Shown: piece by piece, positions 1-8,648 of the stretch
Layout of the letters: each line of letters opens with the position of its first letter
Numbering within the stretch: the first letter of the stretch is position 1
Origin: Aeromonas allosaccharophila
GTDB lineage: Bacteria; Pseudomonadota; Gammaproteobacteria; Enterobacterales; Aeromonadaceae
Direction of reading: 5' to 3'
Assembly (NCBI RefSeq): GCF_000819685.1
Contig: NZ_CDBR01000002.1
Location: 1 to 43,621, forward strand
DNA: 43,621 bases
The notes under the pieces: generated by a model
Database searches by the model: none
The model's input: the letters and a program-made list of their open reading frames with translations, nothing else
Told to the model about the DNA's origin: nothing
Program-made: the position numbers and the translations under genes

Positions 1-1465
1 GCACGCGCCGTCGGCACGTCGTCCTGCACGTCGATCACAAAGCTGCCCGCCGGGAAGCCGCCTGTCAGCGGGTCACCGTCACCGTCGGTGGCATTGAGCA
101 CCCCGGAGAAGTCAATGCCCAGCCCCGGCAGGGTTTCGCTATCATCGCCATCCGCTAGCGGATGGTCGAGCGGGGCCTTGAGCGCGAAGCTATAACTGCC
201 ATCCGTCCCCACCGTCAGGGTGAACACGGTTAGACCTCCGTCCCCTGCGGTGGCGGTCAGGACACCGTTGACCAAGCTGTAGACCAGCCCCTTGCCATTT
301 GACATGAGGTTCTGGCTCAGCAGGGTGCTGAAGTCAGTGCCGAGGATAACGCCGCCCGCGCCATCGGCACCGAAGCTGACCAGCGCGAACAGGCTGCCCT
401 CCAGACCAGTGGCCACCAGAGTCTGGCCACTGTCGGCATTGCCGCCGGTCAGGGCATCTTCATTAACCAGTCCGCCTACTGGCTCGAACGCTTCATCGCG
501 CTCAACCAGCTCCGGCACATCGTCTTCCACATCGATGACAAAGCTGCCGCCATTGAAGGTGCCGACCGGGTCGCCATCACCATCGGTGGCCGTCAGTACG
601 CCAGAAAAGTCGATGCCCATGGCCGACAGCTGCTCACTGTCGTTACCATCTGCAACCGGATGGTCCAGTGGGCCACTCAAGGTAAAGCCGTAGCTGCCAT
701 CTGCCCCCACGGTCAGGGTAAAGACCGGCACACCACCCGCACTGGCTGTCAGCACATTGCCCGTCACACTGTAGCTCAGCGCCACCCCGCCACTGGTCAG
801 GGCCTGCCCTTCCAGGCTGCTGACATCACTACCAAGACCAAAGCTACCGGCCCCATCGGCACCAAAGTTGACCAGCCCATTGAGGGTGCCAGCCAGACCG
901 GTTGTGCTCACACTCTGGTCAGACCCTTCGCTGTTGCCGCTGGTCAGCGCATCTTCGTGCACCTGACCGGCAACCCGAACCGGCGCCTCTTCACCACCAG
1001 CCAGTACCGGCACATCATCTTCCACGTTGATGGCAAAACTCCCCGCAGGGAAGCCACCTGTCAGCGTGTCTCCGTCACCATCAGTGGCTGTCAGTACGCC
1101 AGAGAAGTCGATGCCCATGGTTGACAGCTGCTCACTGTCGTTACCATCTGCAACCGGATGGTCCAGTGGACCACTCAGTGTAAAGCCGTAGCTGCCATCT
1201 GCCCCCACGGTCAGGGTAAAGACCGGCACGCCACCCGCACTGGCTGTCAGCACATTGCCCGCCACACTGTAGTTCAGCGCCACCCCGCCACTGGTCAAGG
1301 CCTGCCCTTCCAGGCTACTGACATCACTGCCAAGGCCAAAGCTACCTGCCCCATCGGCACCAAAGTTGACCAGCGCATTGAGGGTACCAGCCAGCCCTGT
1401 TGCGCTCACACTCTGGCCAGACCCTTCGCTGTTGCCGCTGGTCAGCACATCTTCATGGACCAAAC
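1..1465 (-). repeat. Tandem ~498-bp adhesin repeats (T1SS-143 type)
   Basis: Three in-frame units lie end to end, at about 968-1465, 470-967 and 1-469 (the last incomplete). Units one and two differ only by scattered single bases over several hundred bases, for example around 659-960 compared with 1157-1458. Unit three is clearly more diverged. Such arrays expand and contract by recombination, so the true copy number beyond the edge cannot be judged here. Confidence 0.9.
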
Positions 1466-2774
1466 TGCGCACAGATTGTTCTTCCCCATCAGCCAGAGTT
1501 GGTATGTCATCCAAAATGGTGACATCAAGGGTATCGCTGGCCGTATCACCATCACTATCGATCAGTACAACGCTGAAGCTTTCGCTCAGGGAGTTGTCAT
1601 TGACGGGTCTTGTATGGTTTTCATTATCGCCAAGGGTATAGCTGTAACTGACTTGCCCTTCACCGGTCGCGGGGTTGTAGGTCACCGCTGTGATGGTCAG
1701 TACATTTCCTAATGGGCTGATAATGGACTGTGGAAACGACGCGCCTAACTGGCCATCGGTGATCAATGTAACGCCCCCCAGAGTCAAGCTCTGGACGCCG
1801 TCAGGAGCATTGAAGGTAAACACCCCACTTTGAGTCAAGGCTGCAGCGTTGGGAGCCGAGCCATCCGCTAAATTGGTATCGCTGACTTGTACCTCACCCC
1901 CTTCCCGATCCAGCCCAGCCAGATCTACTTCTTCATCAACCGGAGTGATGGAGATAACGAGTGTTGATGTCACTGTGTCCTGGCCATCAGTCACCTGATA
2001 ATTTATTGGGGGAACGGCGCCATCATAGTTAGGCGCTGGCGTGAAGGTATAACTCCCATCCGGATTGATGCTCAGCGTGCCCACACCAGTAATAGTGGCA
2101 TCAACTCCAGCAGGCACACCGATGTTGATACCCCAGTCATATGAAACGATAGAGGCATCAGCTGGTCCATCAGGATTGGTGCTATTTTCGAGCAGATTAC
2201 CGCTGACCTGAGAGTCTTCGAGGGTCACGACGGCTTCACTCAAATCATCAAGTTGATTCTCAAGAATTAAATCTTCTGCCTGATTTTCATTGATAACGAC
2301 ACCTGTATCGTAAGTAGTATCAAAACCGGCCTCGGCAATGGTCGCATCACCAGTTCGATCGATAGTGACAAAGCCACCATTACCACTCGCTCCGGCGACG
2401 CCTCCAATACCGCCACCACCACCGGCAGCAGGAGCACCACCAGCTGCAGAAGCCTCAAAATTCTGAGTAGGGTCCACACCTTGCAGAATCGATTGCTGCA
2501 ATGCGGCAATATCGGAAGGGGCGCCTTCGGTGGGCGAAGCTCCTTGCGGTTGACCTGGCTCAACCGACTCGGAACCCGTAGGTGAATTCTGTGCAGGTGT
2601 GTCGTCATAAGGGGAAAGTGCCAGCTTGGCATCATCCGCTATGGTCAACTTGGCTCCGGGTTGGAGGATTTCACCTTTTTGCAGAGGGCGGCTGCTTCCA
2701 TCAGCCAACACAATCTCCACATTCCCTTCGATGGCTGAGACAACCACGGACTTGTCGATAATTTGGGTACGCAT
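1..2774 (-). CDS. LapA-like giant type I-secreted adhesin, N-terminal part (runs off left edge)
   Basis: This frame is open from the start codon to the window edge (about 924 residues) with no stop. Residues 1-125 resemble a LapA retention module: a beta-rich start (MRTQIIDKSVVVSAIEGNVE), then ALQQSILQGVDPTQNFEASAAG and, soon after, APAAGGGG. In LapA the LapG protease cuts between two alanines of a TAAG-type site near residue 108. Here A110-A111 (SAAG) and A116-A117 (PAAG) are the candidates. After a Gly-rich linker come a cadherin/VCBS-like domain (about 200-300) and then tandem ~166-residue T1SS-143/DUF5801-like repeats, each ending near a VEDDVP motif and rich in DGDGD, a likely calcium-binding pattern. 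The ATG at 2774 has GGAG eight bases upstream; an ATG at 2780 is too close to that site. The protein would be exported by LapBCE, held at the surface and released by LapG. The C-terminal secretion signal is outside the window. Confidence 0.88.
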   Translation of the reverse strand, partial: MRTQIIDKSVVVSAIEGNVEIVLADGSSRPLQKGEILQPGAKLTIADDAKLALSPYDDTPAQNSPTGSESVEPGQPQGASPTEGAPSDIAALQQSILQGVDPTQNFEASAAGGAPAAGGGGGIGGVAGASGNGGFVTIDRTGDATIAEAGFDTTYDTGVVINENQAEDLILENQLDDLSEAVVTLEDSQVSGNLLENSTNPDGPADASIVSYDWGINIGVPAGVDATITGVGTLSINPDGSYTFTPAPNYDGAVPPINYQVTDGQDTVTSTLVISITPVDEEVDLAGLDREGGEVQVSDTNLADGSAPNAAALTQSGVFTFNAPDGVQSLTLGGVTLITDGQLGASFPQSIISPLGNVLTITAVTYNPATGEGQVSYSYTLGDNENHTRPVNDNSLSESFSVVLIDSDGDTASDTLDVTILDDIPTLADGEEQSVRSLVHEDVLTSGNSEGSGQSVSATGLAGTLNALVNFGADGAGSFGLGSDVSSLEGQALTSGGVALNYSVAGNVLTASAGGVPVFTLTVGADGSYGFTLSGPLDHPVADGNDSEQLSTMGIDFSGVLTATDGDGDTLTGGFPAGSFAINVEDDVPVLAGGEEAPVRVAGQVHEDALTSGNSEGSDQSVSTTGLAGTLNGLVNFGADGAGSFGLGSDVSSLEGQALTSGGVALSYSVTGNVLTASAGGVPVFTLTVGADGSYGFTLSGPLDHPVADGNDSEQLSAMGIDFSGVLTATDGDGDPVGTFNGGSFVIDVEDDVPELVERDEAFEPVGGLVNEDALTGGNADSGQTLVATGLEGSLFALVSFGADGAGGVILGTDFSTLLSQNLMSNGKGLVYSLVNGVLTATAGDGGLTVFTLTVGTDGSYSFALKAPLDHPLADGDDSETLPGLGIDFSGVLNATDGDGDPLTGGFPAGSFVIDVQDDVPTAR

Positions 2775-2963
2775 ATCCATTGCTCCAACGTGACAGATCT
2801 TGATGTCTATACCGTAGAAGGAGATAGCGTTCTGTTCCGTTGCAAAAATGTATGCATTTCGATCTGCATCGAACAGGTACACGGAAAAAAATCGAAGAGT
2901 TCAGTTTTTTCAATATAAATCAGAGCTCTATAGGCAGCCCCATTCAGCACTACGTGTACTTTG

Positions 2964-2969
2964 ATTATA
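2964..2969 (-). promoter_or_regulatory. Possible -10 box of the adhesin gene
   Basis: A perfect TATAAT on the minus strand lies about 190 bases upstream of the adhesin start and downstream of the lapD terminator. No good -35 hexamer is visible at 17 bases, so an activator may be needed. The AT-rich 2781-3000 stretch otherwise shows no gene. Confidence 0.35.
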
Positions 2970-3000
2970 TAAAGATGGAGAAAAGAGAATAGATAGATAT

Positions 3001-3029
3001 AAAAATGACCCCATTCGGGGCCATTTTAT
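3001..3029 (-). terminator. Rho-independent terminator after lapD
   Basis: On the minus strand the arms GGCCCC and GGGGTC, with a GAAT loop and flanking A and T runs (ATTTTTAT), form a hairpin 11 bases past the lapD stop. It separates the lap operon transcript from the adhesin gene. Confidence 0.75.
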
Positions 3030-3039
3030 GGAGTCTTAT

Positions 3040-4965
3040 TCAAGACAATGGGAAGGCGGGGTGAACAAATCCCTGATAACCATCGATATGCAACTTGGAG
3101 AGCAACTCGACTTGATGTTGATCTTCGACACGGGTCGCAATGGTGGTCACACCCGCATTGTGTGCAGCCCGGCACACTGCGGCCAAGAATGAGGTGTCAG
3201 CTCCTGGCTCCATAACCTGGCTGGTATAACCATGGTCGACCTTGACATAAGCTGGCGACAACTCCTCCAGATAACCCAGAGACTGGAAGTGACGACCATA
3301 GTGGTCAACCCCCCACTGGAAGCCATGTGCCTGCAAAGTACCCACCAACGCAGCGACGTTATCTTTATGCTTCATGATGGCGACTTCAGGTATTTCGAAT
3401 AGCAGCCGCTCTTTCAACTCGACATGATCGGTAAGATAGCGCGTCAACCAGGTTAAAAACTCATCCGAGCAGAGCGAGCCAGCAGTGATGTTGATCGCAA
3501 GCACCAGATCAGACTGCTTTTGCAATAAAGGAACGCAGGCATCGAGAACCGCCTGGTCAAACTCGCCACCCAGTTTGAACTGTTCAATTGCGGGCAAGAA
3601 CTGGCCAGCAAAATAGTCTGTGCCATCACGGGAGATAGAGGCAAACAGCTCGGCATGCAACCTGGCGCCATTATCGAATCGGCAAGCTGGTTGGGCTTTG
3701 AAACGCCAGAGTTGCCGTGAGATGGCATCTTGGACCAAATCTCGCCAAGCCAAACGCCCCATCAAACCTTGTTCGGTGCCCCCTTCCATCACGACAGCAC
3801 CACGGCGTTCATTGCGCGCCTTGCCAAGCGCATTATCGGCCTTGGTCAACAAGGCAGAGAGATCATCATTACCATCACGACCGGCAATACCGATGACGGA
3901 GAGCGCATCGCCTTCGCCCATTGGATTCACCACCAGATCGGCGATGCGGCTATTAATCACTTCAGCCAATTCTTTTAGTTGATTGAGATCATCAGTTGGA
4001 CAGAGCAGCGCATATTCCGTCGCGGAGATCCGAGCCAAGGCTGCGCCATCCCACCCTTTTAATTGCTCTTTCAAGGCCTGTGCGATCGATTTGACCATGT
4101 TGTCTCTGGCCGCAAAGCCTTCATCACGATAGATATCGTCCAGCATATCGACCGCAACCAGCATGACACCACCTTGACCAGCCTCCGCTATCCATGCGTT
4201 AACCTGCCCTACAAAATAGGCACGGTTGCCAAGGCCAGACACAGCGTCGACATAAACCCGCTCACGCAATTTCTCGGCCTCATCGGCTTGCTCTTTGAAC
4301 TGCAACGCCAACTTGCCTGAGAGGGTATTGATCGCCTGAACAACCTGTTTCAATTCATGGGTGTTAGGCTCCGGTATCGTATGACCAAAATGGTGCAGCT
4401 CAATCTCGACTGCCTGTTCACAGATCTGTTTGAGTGGCTTGAGCAAGTAATTAAGTGCTCTCATCAACAAAATCGTGGTGATCAAGAAACCGACCAGAAA
4501 CCAGCTCGCCAGTTCGCTCATTCCGCGCCACAACTCGTAATAAGCCTGGCCCGGATGGCCAACCACTTTTAATTTTCCAAGCTGCAGCCAGCCAGACGTC
4601 AGAATTGACTCGTTGGATACCTCGGGAAACAGCCCCAAATTGATAAACCACTGCGGCACACCCTGAATGGTGTTGGTATTTTCCTGCTCGATAACATCCT
4701 TTGATGCCAGCAGATCGAGGCGAACCAGTCGATAATAGCCGCCATCAAAGATGGCCTGGATCACCGACTCGGCACCGACCTTGTCACCATTCTCCAGATA
4801 GGGGGTGAGCGCAAGCCCCAGTGAGGTTGCCGTATTGATGACCGTTGTTTCCTGTTGCTGCGCCAGATAAGTGCGGGTTGAATTGAATTGCACCCAGTAT
4901 GTGGCCGCAAATAACAATCCAAACAGCAGCAGCATGGTGGCTAATAACTGTCGATAGAGCGTCAT
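3040..4965 (-). CDS. lapD: LapD: inner-membrane c-di-GMP receptor controlling LapG
   Basis: The 641-residue protein has the LapD layout: a membrane segment (7-24), a periplasmic domain (about 25-150), a second membrane segment (153-170), a HAMP/linker helix (170-240), a GGDEF-like domain (240-390) and an EAL-like domain (400-641). Both signature motifs are degenerate: SATEY (314-318) replaces GGDEF and the EAL position reads AEL (about 438-440), so it should bind but neither make nor cut c-di-GMP. W126 in the periplasmic output domain sits where P. fluorescens LapD has the tryptophan that contacts LapG. In that family, c-di-GMP binding inside the cell makes the periplasmic domain capture LapG and spares the adhesin. 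The start lies three bases after the lapG stop, which implies co-translation. Confidence 0.93.
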   Translation of the reverse strand: MTLYRQLLATMLLLFGLLFAATYWVQFNSTRTYLAQQQETTVINTATSLGLALTPYLENGDKVGAESVIQAIFDGGYYRLVRLDLLASKDVIEQENTNTIQGVPQWFINLGLFPEVSNESILTSGWLQLGKLKVVGHPGQAYYELWRGMSELASWFLVGFLITTILLMRALNYLLKPLKQICEQAVEIELHHFGHTIPEPNTHELKQVVQAINTLSGKLALQFKEQADEAEKLRERVYVDAVSGLGNRAYFVGQVNAWIAEAGQGGVMLVAVDMLDDIYRDEGFAARDNMVKSIAQALKEQLKGWDGAALARISATEYALLCPTDDLNQLKELAEVINSRIADLVVNPMGEGDALSVIGIAGRDGNDDLSALLTKADNALGKARNERRGAVVMEGGTEQGLMGRLAWRDLVQDAISRQLWRFKAQPACRFDNGARLHAELFASISRDGTDYFAGQFLPAIEQFKLGGEFDQAVLDACVPLLQKQSDLVLAINITAGSLCSDEFLTWLTRYLTDHVELKERLLFEIPEVAIMKHKDNVAALVGTLQAHGFQWGVDHYGRHFQSLGYLEELSPAYVKVDHGYTSQVMEPGADTSFLAAVCRAAHNAGVTTIATRVEDQHQVELLSKLHIDGYQGFVHPAFPLS

Positions 4966-4968
4966 AGG

Positions 4969-5739
4969 TTAATCATCCAAATTCACCACAGGCCGAGCCA
5001 ATCGCCCCGATGTCATGCGATTGCGTAAATCATTCCATAATCCCAAGCGAGATGATTGACCAGCCAGTTCCCCTTGGCCACGCGCCTTCATCAACCACAA
5101 GTGACTACCGTTAAAACTATAAATAGGTACCAGATCCCGACGTTGACTTGCAGGACGGATAGAACCGATAAGATTGTCCAAGATCACCGGGACCGATGAT
5201 GGCGTCTCGTAATAGGCAACAACCATATGAAACTGGTTATAATCGAGCGCCTTGACGTAGACCATCCTCATTTTTTCGTCCGGGATACCCAATTCAAGCA
5301 AAGTTGAATATTTGGCAATACTGAAGTCTTCACAGTCTCCCCCGGCGGCCCCCAAAAACTCCAACGGGGTTGCCCAATAATCTTTCTTGCGCCACAACTT
5401 GATATCGTCAATAAAACGCATCCGATTGAAAAAATTATTTACCCGTTCGAGCTTTTTTTCTTCGCTCAGTGCTCTGCCCTTCGTCTCCATGACCAGCATA
5501 CGCCAACTGGTGACACGCTTGCCGGCTCTGGCGCCGTAAGTCTGCTCCGCCCGCTTGATCAAGTTGAGATCTTCTTGTGGCAAAGGCTGACTGGCACAGA
5601 GCAACAGTGAGAAGGGTAACAGCAGGATCCATAGGGAGTGGCGCAGAGCACGTAGGGCTAGGTATCTCCATTCATTGAGGAGATAACACCATCTGCCACC
5701 GATCCCGCGCTGGAGTGTCACATCATATTCCTGCTGCAT
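4969..5739 (-). CDS. lapG: LapG: periplasmic transglutaminase-like cysteine protease
   Basis: This is a bacterial transglutaminase-like cysteine protease (BTLCP/DUF920). A hydrophobic export segment (HSLWILLLPFSLLLCAS) precedes the catalytic domain. With the ATG at 5739 the protein has 256 residues and the triad falls at C136 (in GGDCEDF), H171 (HMVVAYY) and D188 (PVILDN), close to C135/H172/D189 of P. fluorescens LapG. The acidic residues beside the cysteine fit the calcium-binding site known in the family. The frame stays open up to an ATG at 5832, but that start has no ribosome site and the added stretch spans a perfect hairpin (5791-5817). At 5739 a GAGGAG lies 13 bases upstream, which is rather far, so the start is probable, not proven. 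The substrate should be the adjacent adhesin; LapD is the partner. Confidence 0.9.
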   Translation of the reverse strand: MQQEYDVTLQRGIGGRWCYLLNEWRYLALRALRHSLWILLLPFSLLLCASQPLPQEDLNLIKRAEQTYGARAGKRVTSWRMLVMETKGRALSEEKKLERVNNFFNRMRFIDDIKLWRKKDYWATPLEFLGAAGGDCEDFSIAKYSTLLELGIPDEKMRMVYVKALDYNQFHMVVAYYETPSSVPVILDNLIGSIRPASQRRDLVPIYSFNGSHLWLMKARGQGELAGQSSRLGLWNDLRNRMTSGRLARPVVNLDD

Positions 5740-5790
5740 TATTGCTGCTGCACTCCTCAAACCCCGTGCAACCACCTGCTTTAGCCAAAC

Positions 5791-5817
5791 ATGGTGACTG
5801 CCAGCAGCAGTCACCAT
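5791..5817 (-). promoter_or_regulatory. Perfect hairpin between lapE and lapG
   Basis: Two perfect 11-base arms (ATGGTGACTGC and GCAGTCACCAT) around a CAGCA loop lie in the lapE-lapG gap. No T-run follows on the minus strand, so it may be an RNA-processing or stability element and not a terminator. Confidence 0.5.
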
Positions 5818-5856
5818 GATGGCGTCCATCATCCCGGCGGGATCATGGGCAAACGG

Positions 5857-7176
5857 TTATTGCTTGGCCTGCCATTCAGCGGGTTGTTTGACGCTAAATG
5901 CATTGAGCAGGCTGCCTGTCGCGTTAAGAATGCGATAGTCCGCCAGCAGTGCATCATACTCGGCAGTGATGTAGCTGCGACGCGCCTCGAACAATTCGTT
6001 CTCGGTGTTCAATACGTCCAGCAAAGTCCGTTGACCCAAGCCAAACTGCTTCTTGTATGCCTGTACGGTATCGTAGCTGGCGTCAACATGCTCTTTCAGG
6101 AAGGTTTTTTGCTTGGCCAGCGACTCTTTCGCGTTCCAGGCCAGACGAGTACCTTCCTCCACCTGGCGGAACGCATTCAGATGAATGTCTTTCGCCTGAG
6201 AGTAGAGAGCCGATGTTGCATTGCTCTCTGCCACATCAGAACCGCCACGGAACAGGTTGTAACGCATCCGCACCATGGCGGTCAGGTCATCGTTACGGCC
6301 TTTGACCGCATCGATATCCTCATTCCAGTTCTGATCGACCTCAAATGTCACATTGGGGTAGAAACCGGACTTGGCGCCTTCATGCTGATACTTGGCCGCT
6401 TCGATATCCTGCAGTGAGGAGAGCAGGGTCGGGTGGACTTCGGTCGCCGTTTTCAGGGCAGTATCGAGGCTGGTCGGAATACGCTCGGTATTGGGAACCG
6501 GCTGTACCAGATCTTTGGGAACCTCGTTGACGACACGAATAAATTCACTCTCTGCGTCGCGATAGTTGTTCTCGGCAGCGGCCTGATTTGAATAGGCTCG
6601 GGCAACACGACCATCGATCTGGGTCTGGTCTGCGGTAGAACCCAGCCCCGAATCAGTCCTCTTGCTGATGTCGCTGCGGATCTGTTCGTGGGTTTCCAGG
6701 TTCTGTTTGGAGAGCTCCAGGATCTCCTGCTGGCGCAGCATATTGAGATACACCTCCGCCACCCTCAGCGCAGTGTTCTCTGCCTCGGAGATCATCGCCA
6801 GACGCTGGGCATTGGCTTCAGCTTCTGTTCGGGACACGTTGTTGCTGACATCAAAGCCATCAAACAACATTTGCCGTAAACTCAGTCCTGCCTCTTTACG
6901 CGTCAGTGAATCATCGCCACTGAACACAGGAGAACGAGTTGTAGGGCTGTCCGTTTTTTCATAGCCTACGCCACCACGCAGATCGATCGTAGGATAATAG
7001 CCACCCTTTGCTCCATCATGCTGATAGAGGCGTGCCTGATAAAGATCAAACGCTTCCTTGATCTTGGGATGCGTTGCGAGTGTCTGTGCCACCGACTCTT
7101 CCAGAGTCTGAGCCTGACCCAGGCCGGGGATCAGGGTGATGCCACTGACCAGCATGGCAACAATCGTTTTTTTCAT
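5857..7176 (-). CDS. lapE: LapE: TolC-family outer-membrane channel of the adhesin exporter
   Basis: The 439-residue protein is a TolC/AggA-type outer-membrane factor. It has a cleavable signal (MKKTIVAMLVSGITLIPGLGQA, cut before QTLEES) and the internal duplication of TolC proteins: YQHDGAKGGYYPTIDLRGGV near 50 and YQHEGAKSGFYPNVTFEVDQ near 265, with long helical stretches after each. In Lap systems this channel is also where the adhesin is held by its retention module. The ATG at 7176 was chosen over 7191 because TGGAG lies five bases upstream and the signal peptide then starts correctly. It follows lapC by 38 bases. Confidence 0.92.
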   Translation of the reverse strand: MKKTIVAMLVSGITLIPGLGQAQTLEESVAQTLATHPKIKEAFDLYQARLYQHDGAKGGYYPTIDLRGGVGYEKTDSPTTRSPVFSGDDSLTRKEAGLSLRQMLFDGFDVSNNVSRTEAEANAQRLAMISEAENTALRVAEVYLNMLRQQEILELSKQNLETHEQIRSDISKRTDSGLGSTADQTQIDGRVARAYSNQAAAENNYRDAESEFIRVVNEVPKDLVQPVPNTERIPTSLDTALKTATEVHPTLLSSLQDIEAAKYQHEGAKSGFYPNVTFEVDQNWNEDIDAVKGRNDDLTAMVRMRYNLFRGGSDVAESNATSALYSQAKDIHLNAFRQVEEGTRLAWNAKESLAKQKTFLKEHVDASYDTVQAYKKQFGLGQRTLLDVLNTENELFEARRSYITAEYDALLADYRILNATGSLLNAFSVKQPAEWQAKQ

Positions 7177-7214
7177 GTTATCTCCAGTCATGTTTTGTTT
7201 TTTAGATTGTTGGC

Positions 7215-8648
7215 TTATCGTTCTCTCAGTGCCGACTGCCTTGCCCTTAATATGGGTTTCAGCAAATAGTCTAGGACACTTTTTTTACCAGTAATGATAT
7301 CAGCACTGGCTAACATACCGGGGATGATGGGAAGTGCGTTAAGCTCATCGCCCAAGTAACTCTTCTCGGTACGCACCCGAACCAGATAAAAGGAGTTCCC
7401 CTCCTCATCCTGGATCGAGTCCGCACTTATCTGTTCAACCTTGCCATGCAATCCTCCATAGATTGTAAAGTCATAGGCAGTAATTTTGACGATGGCCTCC
7501 AGCCCTGGACGCAGGAAGGCAATATCTTTCGGTGATACTTTGGCCTCCACCAGCAAGGTATCCTCCAGCGGCACGATCTCCATCAAATCCATGCCGGGCT
7601 GAACCACGCCGCCCAAGGTGTTGATCTTGAGCTTTTTGATGGTGCCTTTAAGCGGTGCGATCACACTGGTGCGATCCACCCTGTCTCGCAAGCCGACCTG
7701 CCCCTCTGACAACTGGCCAAGCCGCCCCTGCTTCTCATTCAGTTCGGTCTGAGAGTCTGCCCTGAACTTCAGCGCAATATCGTTGCGCTTGGAGATGGTC
7801 TCACGCAACACCGAATTGAGTTTTGGAATAAGCAGGCGGTTGCTCTCCAGCTCCCCCTGCATCTCGTTAACCTGACGCTCCAGCTTGATTAGCTCCACTT
7901 GAGGCACTATACCTTCTTTCGCCAGCGGACGGCTGATATTCAACTCTTGTTTGGCCAAATCCACACTGCGGTTCACGGTGCGGATTTTGGCATTCAGCTC
8001 GATCAATTCCTGCTCTTTCTGCTCGATCTGCTGACCAAGAATATAGAGCTGGTTCTTCAGGTTATTCAGACGATCCCGCTGTACAGAACGCTCACGGTTG
8101 GCATATTCGGCAAATACGGTTTCATAACCATCGGGGAACTGGATAGGTGCCTCTCCCACTACTACTTGTTCACGCCATCCCAGCGCAGGCTCATTTTTCA
8201 CCTCGACACTGGCCATCTCGGCGCGCAGACGAGCCACATCCCCTTTCAGGGTGACCACCTCCTGCTCACGCTCGCGAAAATCGGAGCGGAAACGGGTGTC
8301 ATCGATGCGCAGCAGTGGCTGCCCCTTTTCGACGATGTCGCCCTCCTTGACGAAGATCTCTTTGACGATCCCCCCTTCCAGGTTTTGGATCACCTGCAGT
8401 TGGCGGGATGGGATCACCTTGCCCTGACCCACGGTGACTTCATCAAGCTCAGCCCAAGCCGCCCAGACGATGGCGCTCATGAAAAAGAGGAAACAGCACC
8501 ATAGCAGGATGCGAGCACCGGTCGGTGTTGTCAGCAGTACAGCCGCAGCACCATCATCGACAAACTCCAGATGCTCGGGTGCCGGCAATACATCGCCGGA
8601 AGGCGCCTTTTTGCTGCGCTTGAACCAGCTCATGATCCCCTTAACCAT
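7215..8648 (-). CDS. lapC: LapC: HlyD-family membrane fusion protein
   Basis: The 477-residue periplasmic adaptor links the LapB transporter to LapE. It has one membrane anchor (about 46-66), a biotinyl/lipoyl-like segment (GGIVKEIFVKEGDIVEKGQP, 92-111), a long coiled-coil hairpin (about 120-320) and a beta-barrel C-terminus ending near LDYLLKPILRARQSALRER, as usual for type I secretion HlyD proteins. The ATG at 8648 has AGGAGG six bases upstream and overlaps the lapB stop, so translation of the two is probably coupled. Confidence 0.92.
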   Translation of the reverse strand: MVKGIMSWFKRSKKAPSGDVLPAPEHLEFVDDGAAAVLLTTPTGARILLWCCFLFFMSAIVWAAWAELDEVTVGQGKVIPSRQLQVIQNLEGGIVKEIFVKEGDIVEKGQPLLRIDDTRFRSDFREREQEVVTLKGDVARLRAEMASVEVKNEPALGWREQVVVGEAPIQFPDGYETVFAEYANRERSVQRDRLNNLKNQLYILGQQIEQKEQELIELNAKIRTVNRSVDLAKQELNISRPLAKEGIVPQVELIKLERQVNEMQGELESNRLLIPKLNSVLRETISKRNDIALKFRADSQTELNEKQGRLGQLSEGQVGLRDRVDRTSVIAPLKGTIKKLKINTLGGVVQPGMDLMEIVPLEDTLLVEAKVSPKDIAFLRPGLEAIVKITAYDFTIYGGLHGKVEQISADSIQDEEGNSFYLVRVRTEKSYLGDELNALPIIPGMLASADIITGKKSVLDYLLKPILRARQSALRER

